64,000 nucleotides of DNA from contig NZ_CP059183.1 in NCBI RefSeq assembly GCF_014251275.1, positions 186,001-250,000 of the forward strand, in the 5' to 3' direction. A program made the translations under genes and the position numbers. Shown in pieces: positions 1 to 8,956 of the stretch. Source of the stretch: Blattabacterium cuenoti. GTDB lineage: Bacteria > Bacteroidota > Bacteroidia > Flavobacteriales > Blattabacteriaceae. The notes beneath the pieces are model-generated. The model did no database searches, was not told the DNA's origin, and was given only the letters and a program-made list of their open reading frames with translations. Numbering within the stretch: position 1 is the stretch's first letter; every line of letters starts with the position of its first letter.

Positions 1-147
1 AAAAAAATATCTTTATATTTTTTATAATTCATATAAATATTATTTTTTTGTAGATTATAATATATAAATTTCCATTTATAAATTTCTTTTTTTAATTTTA
101 AATTAAAATTTTAAGTCTTGTTTTTTTTCTAATATACAAAATGATAT

Positions 148-594
148 ATGATAGAAAACTTATTTGGAAATATCACTTGTTCAATTATAAAACCAGATGC
201 TATAGAAAGAAGATATATATTTCCTATTTTTTTTGAAATTTATAAAAATGGATTTCATATTATAGCACTGAAAATGATAAAAATATCTAAAAAATCTTTT
301 GAAAAATTTTACGAAAAACACAAAAGTAAATATTTTTTTGAGTCTTTAATAAAATTTATGTCTTCTGGTCCTATAATATCAATGATTTTGAAAAAAAATA
401 ATGCAGTAAAAGATTTTAGATTATTGATAGGAAATACAAATCCATTAATTGCAGAAAAAGGGACTATAAGAAATTTATATGCTACTTCTTTAGAAAAAAA
501 TGCAATTCACGGATCTGATAGTAATATAAATGCAATCAGAGAGTGTAGATTTTTTTTTTCTAATGAAGAGATTTTTTATAAAAAAAACTTTTAA
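148..594 (+). CDS. ndk: Nucleoside diphosphate kinase
   Basis: The 148-residue product is the usual size for this cytosolic enzyme, which moves the gamma phosphate of ATP onto other nucleoside diphosphates through a phospho-histidine. The N-terminal strand carries the family's KPDA signature (K15-D17), and the active-site segment NAIHGSDS places the catalytic histidine at H121. R91, T97 and R108 fit the nucleotide-binding positions. An ATG at 141 is out of frame, so 148 is the supported start. lemA begins 6 bp after the stop, so the two are probably cotranscribed. No odd features seen. Confidence 0.96.
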   Translation: MIENLFGNITCSIIKPDAIERRYIFPIFFEIYKNGFHIIALKMIKISKKSFEKFYEKHKSKYFFESLIKFMSSGPIISMILKKNNAVKDFRLLIGNTNPLIAEKGTIRNLYATSLEKNAIHGSDSNINAIRECRFFFSNEEIFYKKNF

Positions 595-600
595 AACATT

Positions 601-1215
601 ATGAAAAAAAGATTTTTAATAATTATTTCTTTTATTTTCATTTTTATACTAATAACTGGTTCATGGATAATAAAAATTTACAATAATTTAATAAGACTAA
701 ATGAAAATATAAAAAACCAATGGGGTCAAGTAGAAAATGTTTATCAACGTAGATCAGATTTAATTCCAAACTTAGTAAATACAGTAAAAGGTTCTGCTTC
801 TTTTGAAAAAGGAACATTAACTCAGATTGTAGAATCAAGAGCAAAAGCTACTTCTATTCATATTAATGCAGATAATTTAAGCCAAGATCAAATAAATAAA
901 TTTCAAAAAGCACAGGAAAATTTAAATAATTCTATTGGAAAACTATTTTTTATAATGGAAAATTATCCAACATTGAAAGCAACACAAAATTTTTCTGAGT
1001 TGCAAAATCAATTAGAAGGTACTGAAAATAGAATAAATGTAGAAAGAAATAGATTTAATGATCAAGTAAACAACTTCAATACTTATAGGAATCAATTTCC
1101 AGAAATTATAATTTCCAATTTTTTTTCTAAATTTAAAGAAAAAGGTTACTTTAAATCTCAAATTAATGCTAATAAAACACCTATAGTAGATTTTTCAGTA
1201 ATTTTAGTAATTTAA
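601..1215 (+). CDS. lemA: LemA family membrane protein
   Basis: The 204-residue protein has one N-terminal transmembrane segment (about residues 4-26). It is followed by the LemA signature: a tract resembling NQWGQVENVYQRRSDLIPNL and then VNTVKG, followed by long helices. LemA proteins form a membrane-anchored helical bundle of unclear biochemical role. In many Bacteroidetes lemA sits next to genes for TPM-domain proteins, as here (next gene starts about 25 bp downstream). The tail after residue 170 is rich in F, K and N. The family call is firm; the function is unknown. Confidence 0.92.
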   Translation: MKKRFLIIISFIFIFILITGSWIIKIYNNLIRLNENIKNQWGQVENVYQRRSDLIPNLVNTVKGSASFEKGTLTQIVESRAKATSIHINADNLSQDQINKFQKAQENLNNSIGKLFFIMENYPTLKATQNFSELQNQLEGTENRINVERNRFNDQVNNFNTYRNQFPEIIISNFFSKFKEKGYFKSQINANKTPIVDFSVILVI

Positions 1216-1239
1216 AGAAAATTAGTGACTTCATTCATA

Positions 1240-1974
1240 ATGAATATACTTATAAAAATTCTATTTATCATAATTCCAATAACAATAGTTAATGGACAGT
1301 TTAATATACCTAATCATAAACAAAATATAAGTCCTATTCAGGATTATTCTAATGTTTTGTCTAAAGAAGAATTGCATAATCTTAATAAAAAACTACTTAA
1401 TTATTTTAAAATAACATCTACAGAAATATTAATTATTCTTATTAGAGATCTTAACGGGGAAGATCCTAACGTAGTTGCATATAAATGGGGGGAAAGATGG
1501 AGGATAGGCCAGTTTTATAAAAATAATGGAATTGTTATACTTTTATCCATTAATGATAAAAAAATATCTATACAAAATGGATATGGAGTTGAGTCTTATT
1601 TAACTGATTTTTTAACTAAAAAAATTATAAATAACATTAAACCATATTTAAAAAATAATCTTTATTATGAAGCAATAGATAATTGTATTAATGATATATT
1701 CAAAATATTGAAAAACAATTTTGTTAATAAAAAACCATTGAAAAAAAAAAAACATAGTTTGATATCATGGATTTATGTTTTTGTTTTTTTTGTAATGATA
1801 TTTATATTTTATAAAAATGGAATGATTAATACTTCTTTGTTAAATACATTATTAATAACTAATTTATTCTTATCTAATAAAAATAATTTTTATGAAGAAG
1901 ATGAAGATGAATTTGATGGATTAGGTGGAGGGGGAAATTTCGGGGGTGGAGGTAGTAGTGATGATTGGAAATAA
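1240..1974 (+). CDS. TPM-domain (YgcG-like) secreted/membrane protein
   Basis: The ATG at 1240 is preferred over an in-frame GTG at 1225 because it places a clean signal peptide (MNILIKILFIIIPITIVNG) at the N terminus. The mature part matches the TPM domain found next to LemA: an early D-Y-S-N-V-L-S motif, a central LIILIRDLNGEDP and YKWGERWRIGQ stretch, then NNGIVILLSINDKKISIQNGYGVE. A transmembrane segment lies near residues 175-192. The C terminus ends in an acidic patch and a Gly-rich tail (GGGGNFGGGGSSDDWK), typical of this family. Exact role unknown. Confidence 0.88.
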   Translation: MNILIKILFIIIPITIVNGQFNIPNHKQNISPIQDYSNVLSKEELHNLNKKLLNYFKITSTEILIILIRDLNGEDPNVVAYKWGERWRIGQFYKNNGIVILLSINDKKISIQNGYGVESYLTDFLTKKIINNIKPYLKNNLYYEAIDNCINDIFKILKNNFVNKKPLKKKKHSLISWIYVFVFFVMIFIFYKNGMINTSLLNTLLITNLFLSNKNNFYEEDEDEFDGLGGGGNFGGGGSSDDWK

Positions 1975-2013
1975 TAAATATATTATATATAACATTTAAT
2001 TTTATTATTTTTA

Positions 2014-4710
2014 TTATTTTTGTTCCTTTTTTCCTTTAAAATATTTTATCTGTTCTTTTAATTTTTCTATTTTTTCCAAAGTATCTTTCTCTTTTTTTTT
2101 CTCCTTTAAAAGAATTTTTTTAGGAACTGAAATTATATATTTTTTATTCATTAAATTTTTTCTTATCATAAATAATAATCTATTGAAATACTGAATTTTT
2201 TTTTCAGTACTAATTATAATTGAAGAAATATTTGAAATTTTTCTATTATTTAAAAATAGAAAAAATTTATCTTCACCTAAAAAAAAAGAAACAAGTGATG
2301 ATTCATTAGGTACTTTTGAAACTGTAATTATTTTAGATATATTTGCCAATTTTAATATTATATCATCATATTTTTTTTCTTTATTACATTTATTTCTCAT
2401 AGAAAATAAAATAGTTTTTTCTTTATAAGGAATATTATGTTTTAGCCTTAAATTACGTATTTTAGATATTATTTTAGTTACTTTTTCAAAAGAAACCAAT
2501 ATATTATAATCATAACATTTTTTTTTAGGCCAAAAAGATAACATCAAATTTTCTTTATATTTTCTTTTTTTTAGTAAAATCCATATCTCTTCAGAAATAA
2601 AAGGAATATAAGGATGTAATAATTTTAAAATATTTTCAAAGTAAAATACAACATTTAAATATACTTTACTAGATATAATTTTTCCATTATCAGGTTTAAT
2701 TATTTCAAGGAACCAAGAACAAAAATCAACCCAAAAAAATTTATAAACAATCATTAATGATTCATCTAATCTATATTTTTGAAAATTTTCATCAAAAATT
2801 TTCAAAATAAAATAAAAACGATTATTCATCCATTCAATAGCAAGTAATGATAATTTTTCTAATTTATTTATTGAATTTTCTTTATTACATTCATTTTTTT
2901 TTTCTTCTACTTTCCAACTTTTAATTAAACGGAAAGCATTCCATATTTTATTAGCAAAATTTCTACCTTGTACACATATTTTTTCATCAAAATGAAAATC
3001 TTTACCTGCTGTATTTTTTAACATTAGACCTAAACGTACGGCATCTGCACCATATTTTTTAATTAAAATTATTGGGTCAGGTGAATTATTTAAAGATTTT
3101 GATATTTTTTTATTATTAATATCTCTAACAATTCCTGTAAAAAATACTCTTTTGAAAGGTTTTTTATTTTTAAAAAAAAATCCTGATACTATCATACGAG
3201 CAACCCAAAAAAATATAATATCAGAACCTGTAACTATATCTTCAGTTGGATAATAATAATCCATTTCTTCATTATTAGGATTAATAATCCCATCAAATCC
3301 AGTTATTGGTAAAATCCAAGAAGAAAACCAAGTATCTAAAACATCAGGATCTTTCCAAAGATTATCATATGTCAACATATGATTATTACTTTTATCTATT
3401 GCTTTTTTCAAAGCAATATTAATATTTTCTGCTACAACATATTCATTAATTTTTTTCCCATAATAAAAAACAGGTAATCTATGCCCCCACCATAATTGTC
3501 TAGAAATATTCCAATCACCAATATTATTCATCCATTTTATATAAATTTTCTTTATTTTTTTAGGATAAAATTTAATATCATTATTCTTTACTGCTTCCAT
3601 AGCAGGAATAGATATTTCTTTCATTTTTAAAAACCATTGAATAGATAATCTATATTCTATTATTGAAGACGTACGTTCAGAAATAGCTATTTTGTGTTTG
3701 TATTTTTCTGTTTTTTCTAATAAATCTAATCTGGTTAATTCATTAACTACCTTTATTCTAGCATCAAAACGATCAATTCCTTTATAATGAAATCCATTTT
3801 CATTTATAGTTCCATCTTCATTAAAAATATTTATAATTTCTAATCCATATTTATCTGCAAGTTGTTTATCTTTTTTATCATGGGCTGGAGTTACTTTTAA
3901 ACATCCTGTTCCAAAATTTATATCTATACATGAATCTCTAATAATAGGAATTACCTTGTTTATTATTGGAACAATAACAAATTTTCCTATTAAATGTGAA
4001 TAACGAATATCATTATAATTATAACAAACTGCCGTATCACCAAATAAAGTTTCAGGACGTGTTGTCGCTATAGTTATATTATTATTTTCATCTTTTATTT
4101 TATATTTTATATAATATAATTTACATGTTTGTTCCTCATGAATAACTTCCTCATCAGAAATTGTAGTTTTAGCAACAGTATCCCAATTTACTACATGATA
4201 TCCCCTATAAATATATCCTCTATTATAAAGATTAATAAAAATTTTTTTTACGGATTCAGATAATTTTTTACTCATAGTAAACTGTACTCTATTCCAATCA
4301 CAAGAACATCCAAGTTTTTTAATCTGATTAAAGATAATATTCTTATATTTTTCAGACCATTTAATAACATGAGATAAAAATTTTTCTCTTCCCAAAAAAA
4401 ATTTAGAAATTCCTTTTTTATTTAATTCCTCTATAACTTTTGCTTCTGTTGCAATAGATGCATGGTCGGTCCCGGGGATCCAACAAGCATTATGATTATG
4501 CATTCTTGCATATCTTATTAATACATCCTGTATTGTATTATTTAACATATGACCTATATGTAGACTCCCAGTAACATTTGGTGGGGGCATAATTATAGTG
4601 TAAGGAACACGTTTATCAGGAAAAGATGAAAAATAATTATTATTCATCCATAAATCGTATATTTTTTTTTCAATATATTCTGGATTATATTTAATACTAA
4701 TATCTGACAT
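2014..4710 (-). CDS. valS: Valyl-tRNA synthetase
   Basis: The 898-residue class I synthetase charges tRNA-Val with valine. HIGH is at residues 51-54 (context PPPNVTGSLHIGHMLN) and the KMSKS loop is KISKS at about residue 534. Between them lie the CP1 editing domain (TTISDEEV, TTRPETLFGDTAV) and the Val-type motif WVARMI. The C-terminal anticodon-binding domain is followed by a Lys/Glu-rich coiled-coil tail, as in other ValRS. It is divergent from folA with only 26 bp between the two start codons, so both promoters must lie in or upstream of the opposing coding region or be very compact. Confidence 0.97.
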   Translation of the reverse strand: MSDISIKYNPEYIEKKIYDLWMNNNYFSSFPDKRVPYTIIMPPPNVTGSLHIGHMLNNTIQDVLIRYARMHNHNACWIPGTDHASIATEAKVIEELNKKGISKFFLGREKFLSHVIKWSEKYKNIIFNQIKKLGCSCDWNRVQFTMSKKLSESVKKIFINLYNRGYIYRGYHVVNWDTVAKTTISDEEVIHEEQTCKLYYIKYKIKDENNNITIATTRPETLFGDTAVCYNYNDIRYSHLIGKFVIVPIINKVIPIIRDSCIDINFGTGCLKVTPAHDKKDKQLADKYGLEIINIFNEDGTINENGFHYKGIDRFDARIKVVNELTRLDLLEKTEKYKHKIAISERTSSIIEYRLSIQWFLKMKEISIPAMEAVKNNDIKFYPKKIKKIYIKWMNNIGDWNISRQLWWGHRLPVFYYGKKINEYVVAENINIALKKAIDKSNNHMLTYDNLWKDPDVLDTWFSSWILPITGFDGIINPNNEEMDYYYPTEDIVTGSDIIFFWVARMIVSGFFFKNKKPFKRVFFTGIVRDINNKKISKSLNNSPDPIILIKKYGADAVRLGLMLKNTAGKDFHFDEKICVQGRNFANKIWNAFRLIKSWKVEEKKNECNKENSINKLEKLSLLAIEWMNNRFYFILKIFDENFQKYRLDESLMIVYKFFWVDFCSWFLEIIKPDNGKIISSKVYLNVVFYFENILKLLHPYIPFISEEIWILLKKRKYKENLMLSFWPKKKCYDYNILVSFEKVTKIISKIRNLRLKHNIPYKEKTILFSMRNKCNKEKKYDDIILKLANISKIITVSKVPNESSLVSFFLGEDKFFLFLNNRKISNISSIIISTEKKIQYFNRLLFMIRKNLMNKKYIISVPKKILLKEKKKEKDTLEKIEKLKEQIKYFKGKKEQK

Positions 4711-4736
4711 TACATAAATAAAATAAATTAAAAATA

Positions 4737-5234
4737 ATGAAAATAATATTAATAGCTTCCGTTTCTAAAAACGGATTTATAGGAAAAAATAATGAATTAA
4801 TGTGGCATATTCCAAATGATTTGATAAGATTTAAAAATTTAACTATGGGAGAAACTATTCTTATGGGGAGAAAAACTTTCGAATCAATAGGAAAAATACT
4901 ACCAAAAAGAAAAAATATAGTACTAACAAGAAAAAATACTTCGTCAATAGAAAAAACCATAAAGAAACATAATGGATTAGTTATTTCTTCTGTAAAAGAA
5001 ATAAAAAATTTATCTATAGATAGATTGTTTGTAATAGGTGGTGAGCAAACATATATTTCTTTACTTGATTATGCTAATGTTTTAGAATTAACAATTATTC
5101 ATAAATGTTTTTTTGGAGATACAAAATTTCCAAAAATATATGAAAAAAAATGGAGTAAAAAATATGAATTTTTTTATGAAAAAGATAAAAAAAATCCATA
5201 CAATTATAGTTTTATAAGATTTGAAAGAAAATGA
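4737..5234 (+). CDS. folA: Dihydrofolate reductase
   Basis: The 165-residue NADPH-dependent enzyme regenerates tetrahydrofolate. It shows the family order: SVSKNGFIGKNNELMWHIPNDL (folate site with W and D), MGRKTFESIG (NADPH site), then VIGGEQTY near residue 100. It is divergent from valS and convergent with the DUF151 nuclease gene, whose stop lies about 30 bp beyond. Together with folD, metF and gcvH in this window it indicates a retained one-carbon network. Confidence 0.96.
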   Translation: MKIILIASVSKNGFIGKNNELMWHIPNDLIRFKNLTMGETILMGRKTFESIGKILPKRKNIVLTRKNTSSIEKTIKKHNGLVISSVKEIKNLSIDRLFVIGGEQTYISLLDYANVLELTIIHKCFFGDTKFPKIYEKKWSKKYEFFYEKDKKNPYNYSFIRFERK

Positions 5235-5265
5235 TGTTTTGTTATTTTTTTTATTATTTTGTAAA

Positions 5266-5937
5266 TTATTCTCTTCTATCTAATTCCTTTTTTATTTTTG
5301 CTGCAAGTTCATAAAATTCATTAATTACTGCTTGATTCAATAAAACATTTAGATCATTTTCTGTCATATTTTCCAAATCTTTTTGACTTTTTTCTCTGAA
5401 AAATACTCCTATATCTAATTTATCAATGTTCTCTAACTCAATATTATTATTTTCATTATTATACTTATCTTCCTTATCAATATCAATAGTAATTCCATTT
5501 TCAAAATGGACTCCAGCTTTATTAAATATTTCTTTTGTAGTATATATAGGGGCTTTAAATCGTACTGCTAATGCAATAGCGTCAGAAGTTTTTGAACTAA
5601 TTTTATGTTCTTTTAATTCTTTTGTTTCTTTATAATAATCATTTTTTTCAAATAATAGATAAGAAAAAAATATTCCATTAATTATTTTATATATTACTAC
5701 TGCTTTTAAATTAATATAAAATACTTTAGCAAAAGTAAAAAACAAATCATGTGTAAAAAATCTAGATTGATCTTTTTTTCCTAAAGCAAAAGCAATAGAC
5801 TGAGCTTGTATACTTTCTATAATAATAGGAAGTTTAATTTTCCCCGACATTTCTTCTTCAAGTAATAAAACATATATACCAGACTGTATTTGGCTTAAGG
5901 ATATTCCCCGTATAATTAATCTTATAAATTGATCCAT
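5266..5937 (-). CDS. DUF151 bifunctional nuclease family protein with UVR-like tail
   Basis: The 223-residue product has an N-terminal BFN/DUF151 domain. Visible motifs include YVLLLEEE, LPIIIESIQAQSIAFALGK and THDLFF, then KTSDAIALAVRFKAPIYTT. An acidic Asn-rich linker (about residues 155-170) follows, then a C-terminal UVR-like helical motif (LLNQAVINEFYELAAKIKKEL). This arrangement is standard in Bacteroidetes. Some homologues show DNase/RNase activity, but the physiological role is unsettled. The TATCTTTG element at 5979-5986 lies about 42 bp upstream of the start. Confidence 0.88.
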   Translation of the reverse strand: MDQFIRLIIRGISLSQIQSGIYVLLLEEEMSGKIKLPIIIESIQAQSIAFALGKKDQSRFFTHDLFFTFAKVFYINLKAVVIYKIINGIFFSYLLFEKNDYYKETKELKEHKISSKTSDAIALAVRFKAPIYTTKEIFNKAGVHFENGITIDIDKEDKYNNENNNIELENIDKLDIGVFFREKSQKDLENMTENDLNVLLNQAVINEFYELAAKIKKELDRRE

Positions 5938-5978
5938 AGGAAAATAGAAATTGTAAATTTTATTATTATTACTTATAT

Positions 5979-5986
5979 CAAAGATA
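5979..5986 (-). promoter_or_regulatory. Candidate -7 element (TATCTTTG)
   Basis: On the minus strand this reads TATCTTTG, matching the Bacteroidetes primary-sigma -7 consensus TAnnTTTG. It sits about 42 bp upstream of the DUF151 nuclease start in the 153-bp divergent gap. No convincing -33 TTTG partner is visible, so this is tentative. Confidence 0.35.
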
Positions 5987-6090
5987 CTATTTTTGATTGG
6001 ATATAGGTTCTAATATATAAAAATCTTATAAAAAAGTAATATTTTTTTTTTATATATTTATTACAAAATCACAAACAAAACATTTTAATT

Positions 6091-6813
6091 ATGAACACTT
6101 ATATAAAAGTTTTAATTTCAATTATATTTTTAACGTTTGGTTTAATTTTTTTTTCATGTAACAATGATAAAGAAATTTTAATTAATGATCTATTTTCAGG
6201 AAGAATATTAAATAAAATTCCTAAAAGAGATGAAGATTCAGTTTTAAAAGGAGAAACATTAGAAACTTTATCAAGCAAAATAGAAAGATTATTAAAAATT
6301 AAAAATGGTTGGAATGAAAAATATCAAAAAAATCTTAAAGTATACAACAAATTAGTAAATAAACATAAAAGTATAATAGAAGAAATACATCGTATAAAAG
6401 ATATTAGAAGAACTAAAAAATTTCTGCCTGAAGAAAAAAAAATAATACAAAAGAGTCTAAATGACGCAGAAGAATTAAAAAAAAATAGTATTAAAAAAAT
6501 TAATAATGAAATAAATAAATTGAATTCTATCTCTATAGAAAGAGGAAAAGTAAATACAGAAAAGCATAATACAGAATATAAACAATATATTTTTTTAGAA
6601 AGAGATAAAAGGCAAAAAATAGAGAAAGAAATAAAAATAGAGGAAGATCTTATTAAAGAAAATAAAAAGAAAGAATTAGAAATGAGAAGAGAAAAAAAAA
6701 GAAAAGAAAAAGAAATTAATAAAGAAAAAAAAAGACAAATACAAATACAAAGAGAAATAGAAAGAGTAAAAATAAGAGGTAAAGGAATAGGAAAAATAAT
6801 AAAAAAAATATAA
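6091..6813 (+). CDS. Lys/Glu-rich coiled-coil lipoprotein of unknown function
   Basis: I do not recognise a family. The N terminus has a hydrophobic signal (about residues 7-21) followed by FFSC, a plausible lipobox with lipidated C23. The rest of the 240 residues is almost entirely hydrophilic, dominated by K, E, I, R and N, with long helix-forming stretches. From about residue 160 to the end it is mostly alternating KE/RE/EK, typical of a long coiled coil. It has very few aromatic residues and no recognisable catalytic motif. It is probably an outer- or inner-membrane-anchored periplasmic rod. A strong palindrome at 6860-6899 follows the stop. Confidence 0.7.
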   Translation: MNTYIKVLISIIFLTFGLIFFSCNNDKEILINDLFSGRILNKIPKRDEDSVLKGETLETLSSKIERLLKIKNGWNEKYQKNLKVYNKLVNKHKSIIEEIHRIKDIRRTKKFLPEEKKIIQKSLNDAEELKKNSIKKINNEINKLNSISIERGKVNTEKHNTEYKQYIFLERDKRQKIEKEIKIEEDLIKENKKKELEMRREKKRKEKEINKEKKRQIQIQREIERVKIRGKGIGKIIKKI

Positions 6814-6859
6814 AAATGGTATTAAAATAAAAAGCGTCTTTTAATTTTATTTTTTTTAT

Positions 6860-6899
6860 TTTACCGGAAAGGAAATAAATTTATTTCCTTTCCGGTAAA
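6860..6899. repeat. Perfect 40-bp palindrome before pdhB
   Basis: Bases 6860-6879 are the exact reverse complement of 6880-6899; the core of each arm is ACCGGAAAGGAAAT. As RNA it would fold into a hairpin of about 18 bp with a minimal loop. It lies 47 bp after the lipoprotein stop and 14 bp before the pdhB start. A short TTTTATATT follows on the plus strand, so it could terminate the upstream gene. It is also placed to act as an operator or RNA-processing site in the pdhB leader. It is more GC-rich than its surroundings. Confidence 0.85.
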
Positions 6900-6913
6900 T
6901 TTTATATTATAAT

Positions 6914-7894
6914 ATGAAAGAAAAAACTTTTCGTGAAGTTATAAAGGAAGCTATGAGTGAAGAAATGAGGAGAGACAATTCAGTATATTTAATGGGAGAA
7001 GAAGTAGCTAAATATAATGGAGCATATAAAGCATCTAAAGGAATGTTAGATGAATTTGGACCTGAAAGAGTTATAGATACACCAATATCAGAATTAGGTT
7101 TTTCTGGAATAGGAATTGGTTCTGCTATGAATGGATGTAGACCAATAATAGAATTTATGACTTTTAATTTTTCATTAATAGCTATGGATCAAATTATTAA
7201 TAATGCTGCAAAAATTCGTTATATGAGTGGAGGTCAATGGAATATACCTATTGTTTTTAGAGGCCCAACTGGATTTGCTGGACAGTTAGGAGCTACCCAT
7301 TCTCAAACATTTGAAAGTTGGTATGCTAGTTGTCCAGGTTTAAAAGTAATAATACCTAGTAATCCATATGATGCAAAAGGGTTATTAAAATCAGCAATAA
7401 GAGATGATGATCCAGTTATTTTCATGGAATCTGAACAAATGTATGGAGATAAAATGATTATTCCAGAAAAAGAATATATTTTGCCAATTGGCAAAGCAGA
7501 TATAAAAAAAGTAGGATCTGATGTAAGTCTTGTTTCTTTTGGCAAGATTATTAAAATTGCCTTGGATATAGCATATAAATTAGAAAAAGAACACATAAGT
7601 GTAGAAGTTTTAGATCTAAAAACTATACGACCTTTAGATTATACTTCTATTTATACTTCTGTAAAAAAAACAAATCGTTTAGTAATATTAGAAGAATCCT
7701 GGCCATTTTCATCTATTTCTTCTGAAATTTCATATTTTATACAAAATAAAGCATTCGATTATTTAGATGCACCAATTAATAGAGTAACATTGTTAGATAC
7801 ACCAGCACCTTATGCAAAAAATCTAATAAAATATTGGTATCCAAATGAAAAAAAAATAATAAATTCTATAAAAAAAACACTATACATTAAATAA
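6914..7894 (+). CDS. pdhB: Pyruvate dehydrogenase E1 component, beta subunit
   Basis: The 326-residue protein belongs to the E1-beta family: RDNSVYLMGEEVAKYNGAYKASKG, then RVIDTPISELGFSGIGIGSAMNG (with the catalytic glutamate), GPTGFAGQLGATHSQTFESWYA, and the transketolase C-terminal domain. It pairs with E1-alpha to bind thiamine diphosphate and decarboxylate pyruvate, feeding acetyl-CoA synthesis. pdhA and the E2 gene are not adjacent, so the complex is scattered in this genome. It starts 14 bp after a perfect 40-bp palindrome, an unusual leader. Confidence 0.95.
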   Translation: MKEKTFREVIKEAMSEEMRRDNSVYLMGEEVAKYNGAYKASKGMLDEFGPERVIDTPISELGFSGIGIGSAMNGCRPIIEFMTFNFSLIAMDQIINNAAKIRYMSGGQWNIPIVFRGPTGFAGQLGATHSQTFESWYASCPGLKVIIPSNPYDAKGLLKSAIRDDDPVIFMESEQMYGDKMIIPEKEYILPIGKADIKKVGSDVSLVSFGKIIKIALDIAYKLEKEHISVEVLDLKTIRPLDYTSIYTSVKKTNRLVILEESWPFSSISSEISYFIQNKAFDYLDAPINRVTLLDTPAPYAKNLIKYWYPNEKKIINSIKKTLYIK

Positions 7895-7962
7895 AAATAT
7901 AATAAAATATTATTATACTATCCCATATTTACCATTTATGGAATGTATTACTTATACTTAAT

Positions 7963-8934
7963 TTAATAAATAGATTTAACAATTTTATAAATATTATCTG
8001 GCTTGTCCATTGTATAATAATGAATTACTTCTACTCCAGAGTTTTTCAATTCTTTAGATTGATTAATAGACCATTCAATTCCAACATTATATACACTATC
8101 TTTATTCTTTGCTTTTATAACTTCTTTTACTAATTCATTAGGAATACTCAAGTAGAAATTAGATGGAAGACTATTTAATTGTTTTTTAGAAGATATCGGT
8201 TTAATACCAGGAATAATAGGAACAGAAATTCCTTTTGTTCTACATCTATCAACAAAAGAAAAAAATTTCTTATTATCAAAAAACATTTGAGTTACTATAT
8301 AATCTGCACCTTCATCTATTTTCTTCTTTAAGAAATACAAATCACTATCTATATTTGGAGATTCTAAATGTTTTTCTGGATATCCAGCTACTCCAATACA
8401 AAAATTAAACATAGGAGAATAATTATCATGATTATTTTCAATGAAATATTTATCAATATATTTTCCTGTATTCAAATTTTTAATTTGCTTAACAAGTTCT
8501 ACTGCATATTTATGTCCATTTCTATTTGCATAAAAACTACTTTCCTTTTTTAAGGAATCTCCTCTTAAAACAAAAAGATTATCTATTCCTAAAAAATTTA
8601 TATCAAACAACGAATTTTCTATCATTTGTCTACTAATTCCTCCACAAATCATATGAGGAATTGCATCTACACCATATTTATTCATTATAGCTGAACAAAT
8701 TCCTATAGTGCCTGGTCTTCTTGAAATTTTTTTTTTTTGTAATAATCCATTTTCTCTTTCAATAAAAATTGATTCCTCTCTATGATATGTAACATCAATA
8801 AAAGGAGGGTTAAATTCCATTAAAGGATCTAAAGTAGAAAATATATTTCCTATATTATGTCCTCTTAAAGGAGGTAATATTTCAAAAGAAAATAAACTTT
8901 TTTTTGCTTTAGCTATATGCTCTGTAACTTTCAT
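7963..8934 (-). CDS. metF: 5,10-methylenetetrahydrofolate reductase
   Basis: I place the start at the ATG at 8934 (MKVTEHIAKAK). A longer in-frame reading from 8973 adds 13 unconserved residues and would overlap the end of serS. The 323-residue flavoprotein reduces methylene-THF to methyl-THF, the methyl donor for methionine. Visible landmarks are FSFEILPPLRG, the FIDVTYHRE segment, a long TIM-barrel core, and GADYIVTQMFFDNKKFFSF (flavin and substrate region). serS lies 22 bp upstream on the same strand. Confidence 0.95.
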   Translation of the reverse strand: MKVTEHIAKAKKSLFSFEILPPLRGHNIGNIFSTLDPLMEFNPPFIDVTYHREESIFIERENGLLQKKKISRRPGTIGICSAIMNKYGVDAIPHMICGGISRQMIENSLFDINFLGIDNLFVLRGDSLKKESSFYANRNGHKYAVELVKQIKNLNTGKYIDKYFIENNHDNYSPMFNFCIGVAGYPEKHLESPNIDSDLYFLKKKIDEGADYIVTQMFFDNKKFFSFVDRCRTKGISVPIIPGIKPISSKKQLNSLPSNFYLSIPNELVKEVIKAKNKDSVYNVGIEWSINQSKELKNSGVEVIHYYTMDKPDNIYKIVKSIY

Positions 8935-8956
8935 AAAATGAATAACTTTTATTTTA

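Noticed and set aside
4697-4960. Minus-strand frame of 87 codons over folA
   Set aside because: Shadow of folA, with no family features.
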